Of a DNA stretch of 64,000 nt, positions 9,062 through 19,060 are shown in pieces. The stretch is from assembly GCA_018402155.1 (NCBI GenBank), contig JAGYJG010000001.1, positions 1,190,198-1,254,197 on the forward strand. The letters are read 5' to 3'. The stretch comes from Bacteroidia bacterium (GTDB taxonomy: Bacteria; Bacteroidota; Bacteroidia; NS11-12g; UBA9320). How positions within the stretch are numbered: position 1 is the first letter of the stretch; every line of letters begins with the position of its first letter. Both the position numbers and the translations under genes were made by a program. A model generated the notes under the pieces. The model was not told where the DNA came from and ran no database searches. It saw nothing but the letters and a program-made list of their open reading frames with translations.

Positions 9062-9069
9062 TAGCTTTG
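9062..9069 (+). promoter_or_regulatory. -7 element of the ChaN-like gene
   Basis: TAGCTTTG matches TAnnTTTG and ends five bases before the ATG at 9075. The expected transcription start is close to the start codon. Confidence 0.55.
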
Positions 9070-9074
9070 TAACC

Positions 9075-9926
9075 ATGAAGTTTAAGGTTATTTTCCTACT
9101 TGTATGCTTGACGAATTTTAGTTTGGCTCAAAATCCGCAAGCCTACAATATATATACTACCAAAGGGAAAAAAGTGCGTTATAAAAAAATGGTAAAACAC
9201 CTAGCCAAAAAAGATATTGTGCTTTTTGGTGAGCAACATAACTCTGCCATTGCGCATTGGTTACAATTGCGCATTACCAAAGAATTAGCTGCCAAGCGTT
9301 CACTACAATTGGGTGCTGAAATGATTGAAGCCGATAACCAAAGTGCTTTAAATCTCTACCTAACAGACGCTCTAGACCAACGAGGATTAGACACCATGGC
9401 ACGTTTGTGGCCAAACTATCAAACTGACTACGCACCGTTAGTAGATTTTGCTAAATCGAATAAATTGAGCTTTACAGCAACTAATATTCCTAGAAAATAC
9501 GCACGTATGGTATACCGTAGCGGTTTTAAAACATTGGACACCCTCTCCGCTACTGAAAAAATGTGGATAGCACCACTACCAATAGATTTTGACCCAGAAT
9601 TACCCACTTACAGAAGTATTTTGGAAATGATGGGATCACACGGTTCTCCAAAACTAGTAATGGCTCAAGCCATAAAAGACGCCACTATGGCTCATTTTAT
9701 TTTATCAAGTTACGTACCCGGAAACCTCTTTGTACACTACAATGGAGCCTTTCATTCTGACTACTATGAGGGCATTCTTTGGTATCTCAAGCGAAAATCT
9801 CCTAACTTAAACTATGCTACACTTTCTACGGTAACTCAAACCAATGTGCACAAGCTGAGCGCAGAGCACAGAGGCAAAGCAGATTTTATATTAGTGGTAG
9901 ACGAAGACGTTACCACAACGTACTGA
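9075..9926 (+). CDS. ChaN-family haem-regulated (lipo)protein-like
   Basis: A 283-residue exported protein with a Sec signal peptide (MKFKVIFLLVCLTNFSLAQ), but no lipobox cysteine, unlike lipoprotein ChaN of Campylobacter. The domain (DUF399/ChaN) begins with VLFGEQHNS (about 49-57), GAEMIEAD (about 80-87) and ends with a His-rich HYNGAFHSD segment near 228. Family members bind haem or are thought to act in iron metabolism; biochemical evidence is limited. It stands alone, with its own promoter element directly before the start. Confidence 0.78.
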   Translation: MKFKVIFLLVCLTNFSLAQNPQAYNIYTTKGKKVRYKKMVKHLAKKDIVLFGEQHNSAIAHWLQLRITKELAAKRSLQLGAEMIEADNQSALNLYLTDALDQRGLDTMARLWPNYQTDYAPLVDFAKSNKLSFTATNIPRKYARMVYRSGFKTLDTLSATEKMWIAPLPIDFDPELPTYRSILEMMGSHGSPKLVMAQAIKDATMAHFILSSYVPGNLFVHYNGAFHSDYYEGILWYLKRKSPNLNYATLSTVTQTNVHKLSAEHRGKADFILVVDEDVTTTY

Positions 9927-10028
9927 TTTTTATAAAAAACACGTAATTGCCAATCACCAAATGCATTTTTTAAAACTACTTTAATCAATATTTGAGAGTT
10001 GAATTTACCTAAGATTTTCGATGCAATG

Positions 10029-10133
10029 GCGGTAGCTTTCTAAAAAAATTAAAAAAGTATATTAATTTAAAAAATATATAGTATTTTTACCTTAAATATT
10101 TTGCATGAATTAACTGAAAAAATAGACTACCGC
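10029..10133. repeat. spaced inverted repeat upstream of the DUF1800 gene
   Basis: GCGGTAG at 10029-10035 is mirrored by CTACCGC at 10127-10133, enclosing a very AT-rich stretch that contains a promoter-like TATTTTG near 10097. The arms are short and far apart, so this may be chance; an operator pair around a promoter is the alternative. Confidence 0.3.
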
Positions 10134-10180
10134 TCTTAAAATCAGTACTGCTTTTTTGCAAGAAAAAAATAGTAAAACGC

Positions 10181-11779
10181 ATGTCAACAACATCAAAAAA
10201 CAGAATAGATTCCGGCTTAGAACCATTTAGCGGAATATGGGACAGGGCAGCAGTTCAGCATCTACTACGTCGCGTTCATTTTGGAATAACAAAGGAAGAT
10301 GTTGCATATTTCCTTACCAAAACAGCTAGCCAAGCTGTAGATGATGTACTAAATGTAGATTACACTCCGGTGGCTCCTCCTATAAATAATTACAACGATA
10401 GAAATCCCGACCCGCGAGTACCTGCAGGTGAAAGCTGGGTCAATGATTATAACGGGTTGTTCAATAACCAACGAAGACAGTCTTTCAAAGCTTGGTGGTC
10501 TGGCCAAATTATAAATCACGATAGAAGTATACGAGAGCAAATGGTACTTTTTTGGCACAATCATTTTAGCACACAATCGAACATATACAATTGGGCCAAT
10601 TTTGCCTATCAAAATAATACTTTGATACGATCTAGCTGTCTTAAAAATTTCAAAACTTTGGTAAAAGATATGACTCTAGACCCTGCTATGCTTATTTACT
10701 TGAATGGAGAGCGAAATACTAAAGAGGCCCCTGATGAGAACTATAGCAGAGAGCTACAAGAGCTTTTTACTTTAGGCAAAGGCACTGAGAGCCAATTTAC
10801 CGAGCACGATGTGAGAGAGGGTGCAAGAATTTTGACCGGTTGGAGGATAAACAAACAAACCGGCCATGTTTACTTTCAACAGAACAGACATGATACAGAT
10901 GATAAACAGTTTTCAAGTTTTTACAAAAATAAGACCATACCGGGTAGAACAGGTGCTACAGGCGGAGAACAAGAACTAGATGATATGCTTACCATGATTT
11001 TTGACCACAACGAGGTTTCAAAATATATGGTAAGAAAGCTATATAAATGGTTTGTATACTACGAAATCGATGAAAATACAGAAGCTTCAGTAATAGAACC
11101 ACTGGCAACCATTTTTAGAAACAATGAATACGAGGTGAAACCTGTGCTTGAGGCTTTACTAAAAAGTGCGCACTTTTTTGATATAGCAAATAGAGGTGCT
11201 ATGATAAAGAGTCCTGTGGTGTTTAGTCACGGTTTGGTGCGCATGTTTGACCTACCGATGCCAAATGATACCGACTATATTTCATTGTATAATCATTGGA
11301 GCCGTATAACTGCTACTTCTGCAACTCAGCAACAGTCTCTAGGAGATCCACCGAGTGTGGCTGGATGGCCTGCTTACTACCAAGTGCCTATGTACTATGA
11401 ACTATGGATAAATAGCGACACCCTGCAAAACCGCAATAAAATGACGGATATTTTGACCACTAATGGGTACAATATTAATGGGGTGAATCTTCAAATAAAT
11501 CATAGTGGATTCGCTTCAAAATTCAACTCGGTAGCAAATCCAGAACAATTTATAGATGATCTGATTAATTTTTTTTACACGCTGCCTGTAGATCAAAAGC
11601 AAAAGGCGTTTATGAAGAGTATATTGCTCTCCGGACAATTAGCAGACAGTTATTGGACAACAGCTTGGAACGACTTTATAGAAGACCAAAACAATGCACA
11701 GAAAAAGCAATTAATAGTGCAGCGACTTTCCTTTTTGTATAAATATATGATGAACCTAAGTGAGTTTCAATTGGCCTAG
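10181..11779 (+). CDS. DUF1800 domain protein
   Basis: A 532-residue protein of the DUF1800 family, function unknown. Typical features are the early LLRRVHFGI, then HNHFSTQ, YLNGERNTKEAPDENYSRELQELFTLG, LTGWR and GDPPSVAGWP. There is no signal peptide; the protein starts MSTTSKNRID and runs straight into the domain. It lies 17 bases upstream of a DUF1501 gene, and the two families are habitually paired, so they probably form a complex or act on the same substrate. The leader is about 80 bases long and A-rich, with no Shine-Dalgarno sequence. Confidence 0.88.
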   Translation: MSTTSKNRIDSGLEPFSGIWDRAAVQHLLRRVHFGITKEDVAYFLTKTASQAVDDVLNVDYTPVAPPINNYNDRNPDPRVPAGESWVNDYNGLFNNQRRQSFKAWWSGQIINHDRSIREQMVLFWHNHFSTQSNIYNWANFAYQNNTLIRSSCLKNFKTLVKDMTLDPAMLIYLNGERNTKEAPDENYSRELQELFTLGKGTESQFTEHDVREGARILTGWRINKQTGHVYFQQNRHDTDDKQFSSFYKNKTIPGRTGATGGEQELDDMLTMIFDHNEVSKYMVRKLYKWFVYYEIDENTEASVIEPLATIFRNNEYEVKPVLEALLKSAHFFDIANRGAMIKSPVVFSHGLVRMFDLPMPNDTDYISLYNHWSRITATSATQQQSLGDPPSVAGWPAYYQVPMYYELWINSDTLQNRNKMTDILTTNGYNINGVNLQINHSGFASKFNSVANPEQFIDDLINFFYTLPVDQKQKAFMKSILLSGQLADSYWTTAWNDFIEDQNNAQKKQLIVQRLSFLYKYMMNLSEFQLA

Positions 11780-11796
11780 ATAAAAAACATAAACAG

Positions 11797-13380
11797 ATGA
11801 AAAGAAGAGATTTTTTAAAACAAGTAGCTCCAATGTCTTTACTGCCATTTGCCTTGCACGGACAGCCAATCCGTGCGTATGGAAAACTACTAGGAACTGA
11901 AAATAATGATTTCACAGCTACAGATAATGTACTTGTATTGGTACAATTAAATGGTGGGAATGATGGGCTAAACACAGTAATACCGCTGGACCAATATAGG
12001 AATCTAACTACCGCTAGGCCCGATGTTATTTTGCCAGAAAATAAGGTTTTAAAGCTTGAAGGATACGCCAATACTGGTCTGCACCCTAGTATGCATAAAA
12101 TGAACGAAATGTTTACCGAAGGCAAGGTCAAAATAATACAAAACGTAGGATACCCCAATCAAAACTTTTCTCACTTTAGGAGTACCGATATATGGATGAC
12201 TGGCTCCGAGGCTGACGAGGTATTAGAGAGTGGTTGGGTAGGTAGATATCTATCTGAAGAATGGCCCAACTATCCCAATGGATTTCCCAATGAAGAAATG
12301 GAAGATCCACTAGCTATACAAATAGGAAGCGTAGTATCACAAGTATGCCAAGGAGTGGCCGTAAATATGGGATTTGCCATTACCAATCCATCTGCTTACT
12401 ACCAACTATTATCTGGTGAGTATCCTGATGCGCCAGATACTTATGCCGGTAAAGAACTAGATTATGTGCGTACTGTAGCTAGACAAACAAATGACTATAG
12501 CGCAAAAATAAAAGCGACTGCTGAAAAAGTAACCAACCTATCTACCTTGTATCCAGAGGGGAATAGCCTTGCTAATCAGCTAAAAATTGTTGCACAACTA
12601 ATAGCAGGCGGCCTAAAAACAAGAGTATACGTTGTAAGTTTGGGCGGGTTTGATACACATGCTAATCAAGTAGACCCTGTAGATGGAAACGAAACTGGAT
12701 CTCACGCATTTTTACTGAAAACTGTTTCGGATGCTATTTACGCCTTTCAAGATGATATTGAAAAATTAAAAATAGATCACCGCGTTCTAGGAATGACTTT
12801 TAGCGAGTTTGGAAGACGCATCATAAGCAATGCAAGTACAGGTACAGACCATGGCAGCTCTGCACCTCTTTTTATGTTTGGCAGCAAAGTAAAACCTGGT
12901 ATAGTAGGAAGCAATCCCATAATACCGGCAAACGCCACAGCCCAAGACAACTTGGCTATGCAAACAGACTTTAGATCTATATACTCTACCATACTGCAAG
13001 ATTGGTTTTGTCTCGATAAAAATACCTCTGATAATGTTTTGCTACACAGCTTCGATAAGCTAGACATACTTTATGGAGCATGCAGCACAGCGTCTGCCCA
13101 AAGGCAACAAAACAAGCAGTCTGGTGAGGCTTATGTCATCAACTATCCCAACCCCTTTACCACAGGTACTACACTAAAGTACTACTCAGATGGAAGCACC
13201 ATAAGTTTAGGAGTATTTGATACCCAAGGCAGATTAATAAAGCAAGTTGTTTATGGACCAATACCCCGTGGAGAACACGAAATATACTTTGATAGCAGTA
13301 TGCTACCCACTGGCACATACTACTGTCGCTACCAAAGTGAAACTGCTTACCAAACTCGTAGTTTGTTGAAGATAAGGTAG
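11797..13380 (+). CDS. DUF1501 domain protein with T9SS C-terminal sorting domain
   Basis: A 527-residue exported protein. The N-terminus MKRRDFLKQ carries a twin-arginine-like motif followed by a short hydrophobic run. The DUF1501 domain (sulfatase-like alkaline phosphatase fold) includes LVQLNGGNDGLNT, GGFDTHANQ and SEFGRR with DHGSSAP. From about residue 445 a type A T9SS sorting domain follows: NYPNPF, TLKYYSDG, LGVFDTQGR, LPTGTYYCRY, ending in KIR. So the protein should end up secreted or on the cell surface through the type IX system. It forms an operon with DUF1800. Confidence 0.9.
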   Translation: MKRRDFLKQVAPMSLLPFALHGQPIRAYGKLLGTENNDFTATDNVLVLVQLNGGNDGLNTVIPLDQYRNLTTARPDVILPENKVLKLEGYANTGLHPSMHKMNEMFTEGKVKIIQNVGYPNQNFSHFRSTDIWMTGSEADEVLESGWVGRYLSEEWPNYPNGFPNEEMEDPLAIQIGSVVSQVCQGVAVNMGFAITNPSAYYQLLSGEYPDAPDTYAGKELDYVRTVARQTNDYSAKIKATAEKVTNLSTLYPEGNSLANQLKIVAQLIAGGLKTRVYVVSLGGFDTHANQVDPVDGNETGSHAFLLKTVSDAIYAFQDDIEKLKIDHRVLGMTFSEFGRRIISNASTGTDHGSSAPLFMFGSKVKPGIVGSNPIIPANATAQDNLAMQTDFRSIYSTILQDWFCLDKNTSDNVLLHSFDKLDILYGACSTASAQRQQNKQSGEAYVINYPNPFTTGTTLKYYSDGSTISLGVFDTQGRLIKQVVYGPIPRGEHEIYFDSSMLPTGTYYCRYQSETAYQTRSLLKIR

Positions 13381-13444
13381 GTTCTTCTACAAAAAGAATT
13401 TAATAAAAAACAAAAGAGCCAATATCAAACCCGATAGCGAAAAA

Positions 13445-13987
13445 CTAGAAGGGTGATTCAAACTCAGAAAAAAGCGGAGCCTCTATATCTTTTGCTGACA
13501 GTATGGGACTTGTAATACCCCAATCTATGTTGAGCTCTGGTGAGTTCCACCTCACTGAACCCTCTGACTCTTTGTGGTAATAATTGGTACACTTATATAA
13601 GAATAATGTGCTGTCTTCCATGGTGACAAAACCGTGGGCAAACCCGGGAGGCACGTAGAGCATACGTTTATTTTCTTCATCTAAACGCGTGCTGAAATGC
13701 TGACCATAAGTCTTTGAGTTTTTACGAATATCCACCGCTACATCCAAAACTGCGCCTTTAATGACACGAACGAGTTTTCCTTGAGCATGCGGATATTTTT
13801 GAAAATGAAGGCCTCTTAATATGCCTTTATTGCTAAAAGACTGATTATCTTGAACAAAAAGTAGATCAACTCCCGCATGTTGCATCACGTCTGCGCGAAA
13901 ACTTTCATAAAAGTATCCTCTTTGATCGCCAAAAACCGTAGGTTCTAAAAGAAGTAAGCCCTCTAAATTTGTATTTAAAATCTGCAT
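13445..13987 (-). CDS. rfbC: dTDP-4-dehydrorhamnose 3,5-epimerase
   Basis: Third enzyme of dTDP-L-rhamnose synthesis: it epimerises C3 and C5 of dTDP-4-keto-6-deoxyglucose in the cytoplasm. The cupin fold is visible as FGDQRGYFYESF, ILRGLHFQ with the catalytic His, VRVIKGAVLDVAVDIRK, and VPPGFAHGF. An upstream TTG at 13999 would add four residues, but the ATG at 13987 gives a normal 180-residue protein beginning MQILNTNLEG and is preferred. No other rml gene is nearby, so the pathway must be scattered. It lies tail-to-tail with the DUF1501 gene. Confidence 0.93.
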   Translation of the reverse strand: MQILNTNLEGLLLLEPTVFGDQRGYFYESFRADVMQHAGVDLLFVQDNQSFSNKGILRGLHFQKYPHAQGKLVRVIKGAVLDVAVDIRKNSKTYGQHFSTRLDEENKRMLYVPPGFAHGFVTMEDSTLFLYKCTNYYHKESEGSVRWNSPELNIDWGITSPILSAKDIEAPLFSEFESPF

Positions 13988-14106
13988 AAAGTGATGCAAG
14001 GATATAAAAACTTACTAAAATGTGAAAAAGTCTTTATAAACAGTACTATGCTTCGCGTCTAATTATGCGACCTTTGCTTTATCGATAAATTGAGCAAAAT
14101 AATACG

Positions 14107-16383
14107 ATGAGCGATGCACCATACTTAGATGCCCTAAACCCAGAACAAAAGGCTGCGGTGCTTCAAACCACAGGCCCCGTAATGATCATTGCAGGTGCGG
14201 GTTCTGGCAAAACACGTGTACTGACTTACCGCATAGCCCACTTAATAGCTACAGGAGTTGACGGTTTTAATATATTATCACTAACCTTTACTAACAAGGC
14301 TGCAAAAGAAATGCGAAACCGTATTGAATCTGTAGTAGGGACCGAGGCTAGAAACATTTGGATGGGTACATTCCACTCTGTTTTTGCACGTATACTCCGA
14401 ATAGAAGCTGAAAAGATAGGGTATCCAAAAAACTTTACCATCTATGACACAGACGATAGTAAAACACTGTTGAAAGCTATAGTTAAAGAAATGAACCTAG
14501 ATGATAAGGTATACAAACCAAATTATATACTATCTAGAATAAGCAATGCAAAAAACAACCTAATACAAGCACATGTATACCTCAAACAAAGTGACCTCAT
14601 AGCCTACGACGAAACAACGGGAAGAGGCAAAATACACCTCATCTACGCTGAGTATGCAAAGCGTTGTTTTAAGGCTGGTGCTATGGATTTTGACGATTTA
14701 CTGCTCAATACATTCAAGCTTCTTAATAATTTTCCGGATGTATTGCACAAGTATCAACACAAATTTAAATATGTGATGGTAGATGAGTACCAAGATACCA
14801 ACCACTGCCAGTACATGATTGTAAAAAAACTAGCAAGCGTGTTTGAAAATATTTGTGTGGTAGGCGACGATGCTCAAAGTATTTACTCGTTTAGAGGTGC
14901 AACCATCAAAAATATTTTAAATTTCGAGAAAGATTATCCTGACCTTAAGGTATATAAATTAGAGCAAAATTACCGTTCTAGTGATACCATAGTGAACGCT
15001 GCAAATAGTGTGATAGCCAAAAATAAAGACCAGCTTGAAAAAAATGTTTGGACAGATAATAAAGAAGGTAATAAAATAAATGTTTTACGTGCTGTCACAG
15101 ACAATGAAGAAGGCAGGCTCATAGCTCAAAACATTTTTGAAACCAAGATGACGGAACAAAAGATGAATAGCGATTATGCTATTTTGTACCGTACAAATAG
15201 CCAATCCCGCAGTTTGGAGGAAGCATTGCGAAAACTGAATATATCCTACAGAATATATGGTGGTACGAGTTTTTATCAGCGAAAAGAAATAAAAGATATA
15301 ATCTCTTACCTTAGGTTGGTCATTAATCAAAATGATGAACAGGCACTTATGCGTATAATTAATTACCCTGGCAGAGGAATAGGAAAAACATCACTCGAGC
15401 GAGCAGTAGTACTAGCAGCCAAAGAAGATAAAACTCTATGGGAAGTAATAAGTAGTGCCCATCGCTACGCAGAGCTAAAAAGTGCCATACCAAAATTTAG
15501 AGATTTTGTAACTATGATAGAAAGTTTTAGGGTGATGAACAATACTCACACGGCCTATGATTTGGCGATGCACGTAGCACGCTCTACCAAGCTATTGAAA
15601 CTTTTGAATGAAGATAAAACCATAGAGGGTATTAGTAAATATGAAAACGTTGTAGAATTGCTTAACGGTATAAAAGAATTTACCGAAGATGATACAAATG
15701 AAGCAGAAAAAACCTTGGGAAACTACTTACAAGACATAGCATTATTGACAGATGCCGACAAACAAGATGACGATACGGACAAGGTCTCCCTAATGACTAT
15801 ACACCAAAGTAAAGGATTGGAATTTAAAAACGTATTTGTAGCTGGATTAGAGGAAAATCTATTCCCTTCTCAAATGTCACTTGGTAGCCGAAGTGATTTG
15901 GAAGAAGAACGACGATTATTTTATGTAGCCATCACCCGTGCAGAAGAAGAATTGACACTCTCATTTGCTACTTCACGATTTAGATTTGGGAGCCTTCTAC
16001 CTTGCGAACCGAGCAGATTTATAGACGAGATAGATAATAAATACGTACAAATGGAGCGTCGATCTCTAACTGCACAAAGGCAGACAATTGGCAATTACAA
16101 GCGTGAATCGGCAGCCCCAAAAGAGAGTGACAGTTTGCGTAGAACCATACATAAACAAAATAGACCCATCTTAAATAGGCCCCCTGCTATATCAGACTTT
16201 GTAGCAGAACCTATGGATGATATAGAAGTAGGGATGCGTATCGAACATCAACGCTTTGGTAAGGGTACAGTATCAAAAATAGATGGAGACATTGCCAATC
16301 ATAAAGCAACTATAAACTTTGATGAATATGGAGAAAAAACGCTGGTTCTGAAATTCTCGAAATTAAGAAAAATAGATTTGTAG
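14107..16383 (+). CDS. UvrD/PcrA-type ATP-dependent DNA helicase
   Basis: A 758-residue superfamily 1A helicase, moving 3'-5' on DNA in excision repair, mismatch repair or removal of recombinase filaments. Motifs in order: Walker A GAGSGKT (30-36), TFTNKAA, DEYQDTN (Walker B), GDDAQSIYSFRGA, EQNYRSS, TIHQSKGLEF and YVAITRA. The C-terminus has a Tudor-like PcrA tail, VGMRIEHQRFGKGTVSKI (about 706-723), which in PcrA contacts RNA polymerase. Either uvrD or pcrA would be a reasonable symbol. A weak promoter element, GACCTTTG, lies at 14069-14076. Confidence 0.93.
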   Translation: MSDAPYLDALNPEQKAAVLQTTGPVMIIAGAGSGKTRVLTYRIAHLIATGVDGFNILSLTFTNKAAKEMRNRIESVVGTEARNIWMGTFHSVFARILRIEAEKIGYPKNFTIYDTDDSKTLLKAIVKEMNLDDKVYKPNYILSRISNAKNNLIQAHVYLKQSDLIAYDETTGRGKIHLIYAEYAKRCFKAGAMDFDDLLLNTFKLLNNFPDVLHKYQHKFKYVMVDEYQDTNHCQYMIVKKLASVFENICVVGDDAQSIYSFRGATIKNILNFEKDYPDLKVYKLEQNYRSSDTIVNAANSVIAKNKDQLEKNVWTDNKEGNKINVLRAVTDNEEGRLIAQNIFETKMTEQKMNSDYAILYRTNSQSRSLEEALRKLNISYRIYGGTSFYQRKEIKDIISYLRLVINQNDEQALMRIINYPGRGIGKTSLERAVVLAAKEDKTLWEVISSAHRYAELKSAIPKFRDFVTMIESFRVMNNTHTAYDLAMHVARSTKLLKLLNEDKTIEGISKYENVVELLNGIKEFTEDDTNEAEKTLGNYLQDIALLTDADKQDDDTDKVSLMTIHQSKGLEFKNVFVAGLEENLFPSQMSLGSRSDLEEERRLFYVAITRAEEELTLSFATSRFRFGSLLPCEPSRFIDEIDNKYVQMERRSLTAQRQTIGNYKRESAAPKESDSLRRTIHKQNRPILNRPPAISDFVAEPMDDIEVGMRIEHQRFGKGTVSKIDGDIANHKATINFDEYGEKTLVLKFSKLRKIDL

Positions 16384-16437
16384 TGTTAAAAAGACCAAAT
16401 GAAAATGAAAAAAATAAATACATCACTTCCAAAATGT

Positions 16438-16445
16438 TATTTTTG
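16438..16445 (+). promoter_or_regulatory. -7 element of the sugar-nucleotide dehydratase gene
   Basis: TATTTTTG matches TAnnTTTG exactly and lies 16 bases before the ATG at 16462, in a short A-rich leader. Confidence 0.5.
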
Positions 16446-16461
16446 TTAAAAATCTAAGTAA

Positions 16462-18375
16462 ATGGTAGATCAAATAAAACGAATCTCACAAACCAATACC
16501 CCGCGTTGGGTAGTATTGGTTATAGATATAGGATTGTCAGCAATTTCGTTTGCATTTGCATCACTTATTAGTGATATTTTAACATCTTATGATTTTAATA
16601 TGAGGCAATTTGTGATCCCGCTTCTAATTGTACTGTCATTTCGGATTCTCGCATTCTTGCTCACCAAATCATATACAGGAATTATACGTTATACAAGTAC
16701 TCAAGATGCTGTTCGTATTTTTTCTGCTGTCGCAGCTAGCTCACTACTCATCTTTACCCTAGAAGGTATTTACAATTATTTCTATGATGCATCCTTAATC
16801 AAATCGGCAGTTATTATTATAGATGCTTTTATTTTAGTTTTTCTACTTTCAGCGTTTCGTATAGCTTTCAAATTAATTTATAACCTTTATGCGAAAAACA
16901 AAATAGAAACATCAAAAAAAGAGGTGATCATTTATGGTGCAGGAGAAGCTGGAATCATTGTTAAGAGAAGTTTTGAGCAGAATACAAAATTTGGAAGAAA
17001 AATCATAGCATTTTTAGACGATAATCCAAAACTGCACGGTAAATCTATGGAGGGTATACGAATTTATCCTGTGGACACTGATTGGGATAAATTAGTTTCT
17101 GAAAAAAGAAATGTAGAATTAGTAATAGCCATAAATAAACTCTCAAATATTAGAAAAAAGAGCATCATTGAAAATTGTTTACAGAAAAATGTTAGAGTAA
17201 AGACAATACCACCCGTAAGTGCTTGGATTAATGGTGAGTTTAGCGCTCAAAGTATAAAAAATGTAAAAATTCAGGACTTATTGGAACGTGAGCCTATACA
17301 TTTAAGTACTAAGCTTATTGACAAAGAACTCAAAAATCAAACAATCTTAATAACAGGAGCCGCAGGTTCCATAGGTAGTGAAATAGCTCGTCAATGTCTT
17401 AAATTTTCGCCCAAACTGGTGGTGCTTTTGGACCAAGCAGAAACACCACTATACGAATTAGAAAATGAGTTGCATTTTAATAATAATATTGAAGTGGTCA
17501 TTGCAAACGTATGTAATACAGCAAGAATAGAAAAAGTATTTACACATTTTAAACCGTCTTATGTTTTTCATGCAGCAGCATACAAACACGTGCCGATGAT
17601 GGAAGACAATCCGTATGAAGCGATAAGTACCAATGTATTTGGCACCCAAAATGTATCTACTTTGGCAGTAAAATATAAAACCAAAAAATTTGTATTCATA
17701 AGTACAGACAAGGCGGTAAATCCCACCAACATAATGGGTGCTAGTAAACGAATAGCAGAGATATTTGTGCAATCACTAAATGCTAAGCTCAAATTAGAAA
17801 CAGATGTGCATACGCTATTTGTCACCACACGTTTTGGAAATGTTCTCGGTAGCAACGGATCTGTTATCCCTATATTTAGAAGACAAATAGATGACGGTGG
17901 ACCAATTACAGTAACACACCCAGAAATAACTCGCTATTTTATGACTATTCCCGAGGCTTGCCAATTGGTTTTAGAAGCTGGTGTCATGGGTCAAGGTGGT
18001 GAAATATATATTTTTGACATGGGCGAAAGTGTTAAAATTGTTGACCTAGCACGAAAAATGATACGATTATCTGGTTTGGAAGAAGGCAAAGACATCGAAA
18101 TAACATTTACAGGTTTGAGACCTGGAGAAAAACTAAAAGAAGAGTTACTAAACGACAAAGAAAATACTATAGGAACTCACAATTCTAAAATAATGATAGC
18201 ACAGGTTCCCGAATATAATTACCTAGAAGTAAACAATTTAATTGACAGCTTGTACATCCAAAAAGATACGTTAACAAATAGACATTTGGTAGAGGCAATG
18301 AAAAAAATAGTACCTGAATACAAAAGCAAAAACTCTATATACGAAGAACTGGACAAAAAATTAATCTCTACTTAA
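16462..18375 (+). CDS. membrane-bound nucleotide-sugar 4,6-dehydratase, WbpM/CapD-like
   Basis: A 637-residue enzyme with about four N-terminal membrane helices (17-40, 48-68, 84-108, 116-140), a first Rossmann-like domain (VIIYGAGEAG, near 153) and a catalytic short-chain dehydrogenase domain with ITGAAGSIGSE (near 295). The catalytic triad is of the Ser-Met-Lys type: ISTDKAVNPTNIMGASKR has Met where most SDR enzymes have Tyr, the hallmark of WbpM/FlaA1-like UDP-GlcNAc 4,6-dehydratases. It should supply a 6-deoxy-4-keto amino sugar for O-antigen or capsule, though no other polysaccharide gene is adjacent apart from rfbC 2.5 kb away. Confidence 0.9.
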   Translation: MVDQIKRISQTNTPRWVVLVIDIGLSAISFAFASLISDILTSYDFNMRQFVIPLLIVLSFRILAFLLTKSYTGIIRYTSTQDAVRIFSAVAASSLLIFTLEGIYNYFYDASLIKSAVIIIDAFILVFLLSAFRIAFKLIYNLYAKNKIETSKKEVIIYGAGEAGIIVKRSFEQNTKFGRKIIAFLDDNPKLHGKSMEGIRIYPVDTDWDKLVSEKRNVELVIAINKLSNIRKKSIIENCLQKNVRVKTIPPVSAWINGEFSAQSIKNVKIQDLLEREPIHLSTKLIDKELKNQTILITGAAGSIGSEIARQCLKFSPKLVVLLDQAETPLYELENELHFNNNIEVVIANVCNTARIEKVFTHFKPSYVFHAAAYKHVPMMEDNPYEAISTNVFGTQNVSTLAVKYKTKKFVFISTDKAVNPTNIMGASKRIAEIFVQSLNAKLKLETDVHTLFVTTRFGNVLGSNGSVIPIFRRQIDDGGPITVTHPEITRYFMTIPEACQLVLEAGVMGQGGEIYIFDMGESVKIVDLARKMIRLSGLEEGKDIEITFTGLRPGEKLKEELLNDKENTIGTHNSKIMIAQVPEYNYLEVNNLIDSLYIQKDTLTNRHLVEAMKKIVPEYKSKNSIYEELDKKLIST

Positions 18376-18581
18376 AGCATGCTATCTAGCTATTAAAAAG
18401 TTCTGATACGCTATATCTATCCTTATCTCTTCTTAAATACCTTGTCAATAAGGTCATTTTCAAAATGCACAATCCAACTAAAACATTGACTTAAACACGT
18501 TTATATAATGGCATTAATAGTTCAACAGGCTTTGACTTCCATTTATTAATTACAAAAAAAGATATCAGCTGCGATGTTTCA

Positions 18582-19055
18582 TCATTTCTTTGGTTTCCAC
18601 TCAGCCGATAGTCTGTATTCGTTAAGCCTACTAGCTAAATGAACAAGATCTTTTGGTGCTAAATTATTTTCAAAGGTAATAGTAAATGTATCTAGTGGAT
18701 GTACAGAGTATCGGAGAATGGTACTTGGCAAATCAGTGTATCCACTTATGTATTCAGTATCATACTCTTTCCAATCAACATTAGAGGTGAGTTTTTTGAG
18801 ATCATTATACGTGGTGTCTGAAATGGTACTAGTATACTTACCTATTGGCGTTACAAAACGTTTTCCGTCAAAGTGAGAAATTCCTAGGCTATTCACACTA
18901 AGCAGATATATAGGACACTTACCAAAACAAGGTGTTTGCTCTATACTAAGAAACCAGTGAATCGTAGCATCTTTGGATAATTTAACATTTTTTGAGGATC
19001 TACATCCAATAAAAAACGCTGCATAGAGCAGCGTTAAGATTATTTTAGTTTTCAT
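18582..19055 (-). CDS. DUF6438 lipoprotein
   Basis: A 157-residue protein with a lipoprotein signal ending in FIGC, so it is probably anchored in the periplasm or outer membrane. The body matches the DUF6438 pattern: IEQTPCFGKCPIYLLSV near the mature N-terminus, with two cysteines (CFGKC) that may form a disulfide, then a glycine-containing turn and FVTPIGKY. The function is unknown. It is five bases downstream of lolA and is the last gene of the ftsK-lolA operon, suggesting a part in envelope or lipoprotein handling, which is inference only. Confidence 0.75.
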   Translation of the reverse strand: MKTKIILTLLYAAFFIGCRSSKNVKLSKDATIHWFLSIEQTPCFGKCPIYLLSVNSLGISHFDGKRFVTPIGKYTSTISDTTYNDLKKLTSNVDWKEYDTEYISGYTDLPSTILRYSVHPLDTFTITFENNLAPKDLVHLASRLNEYRLSAEWKPKK

Positions 19056-19060
19056 ACTAC

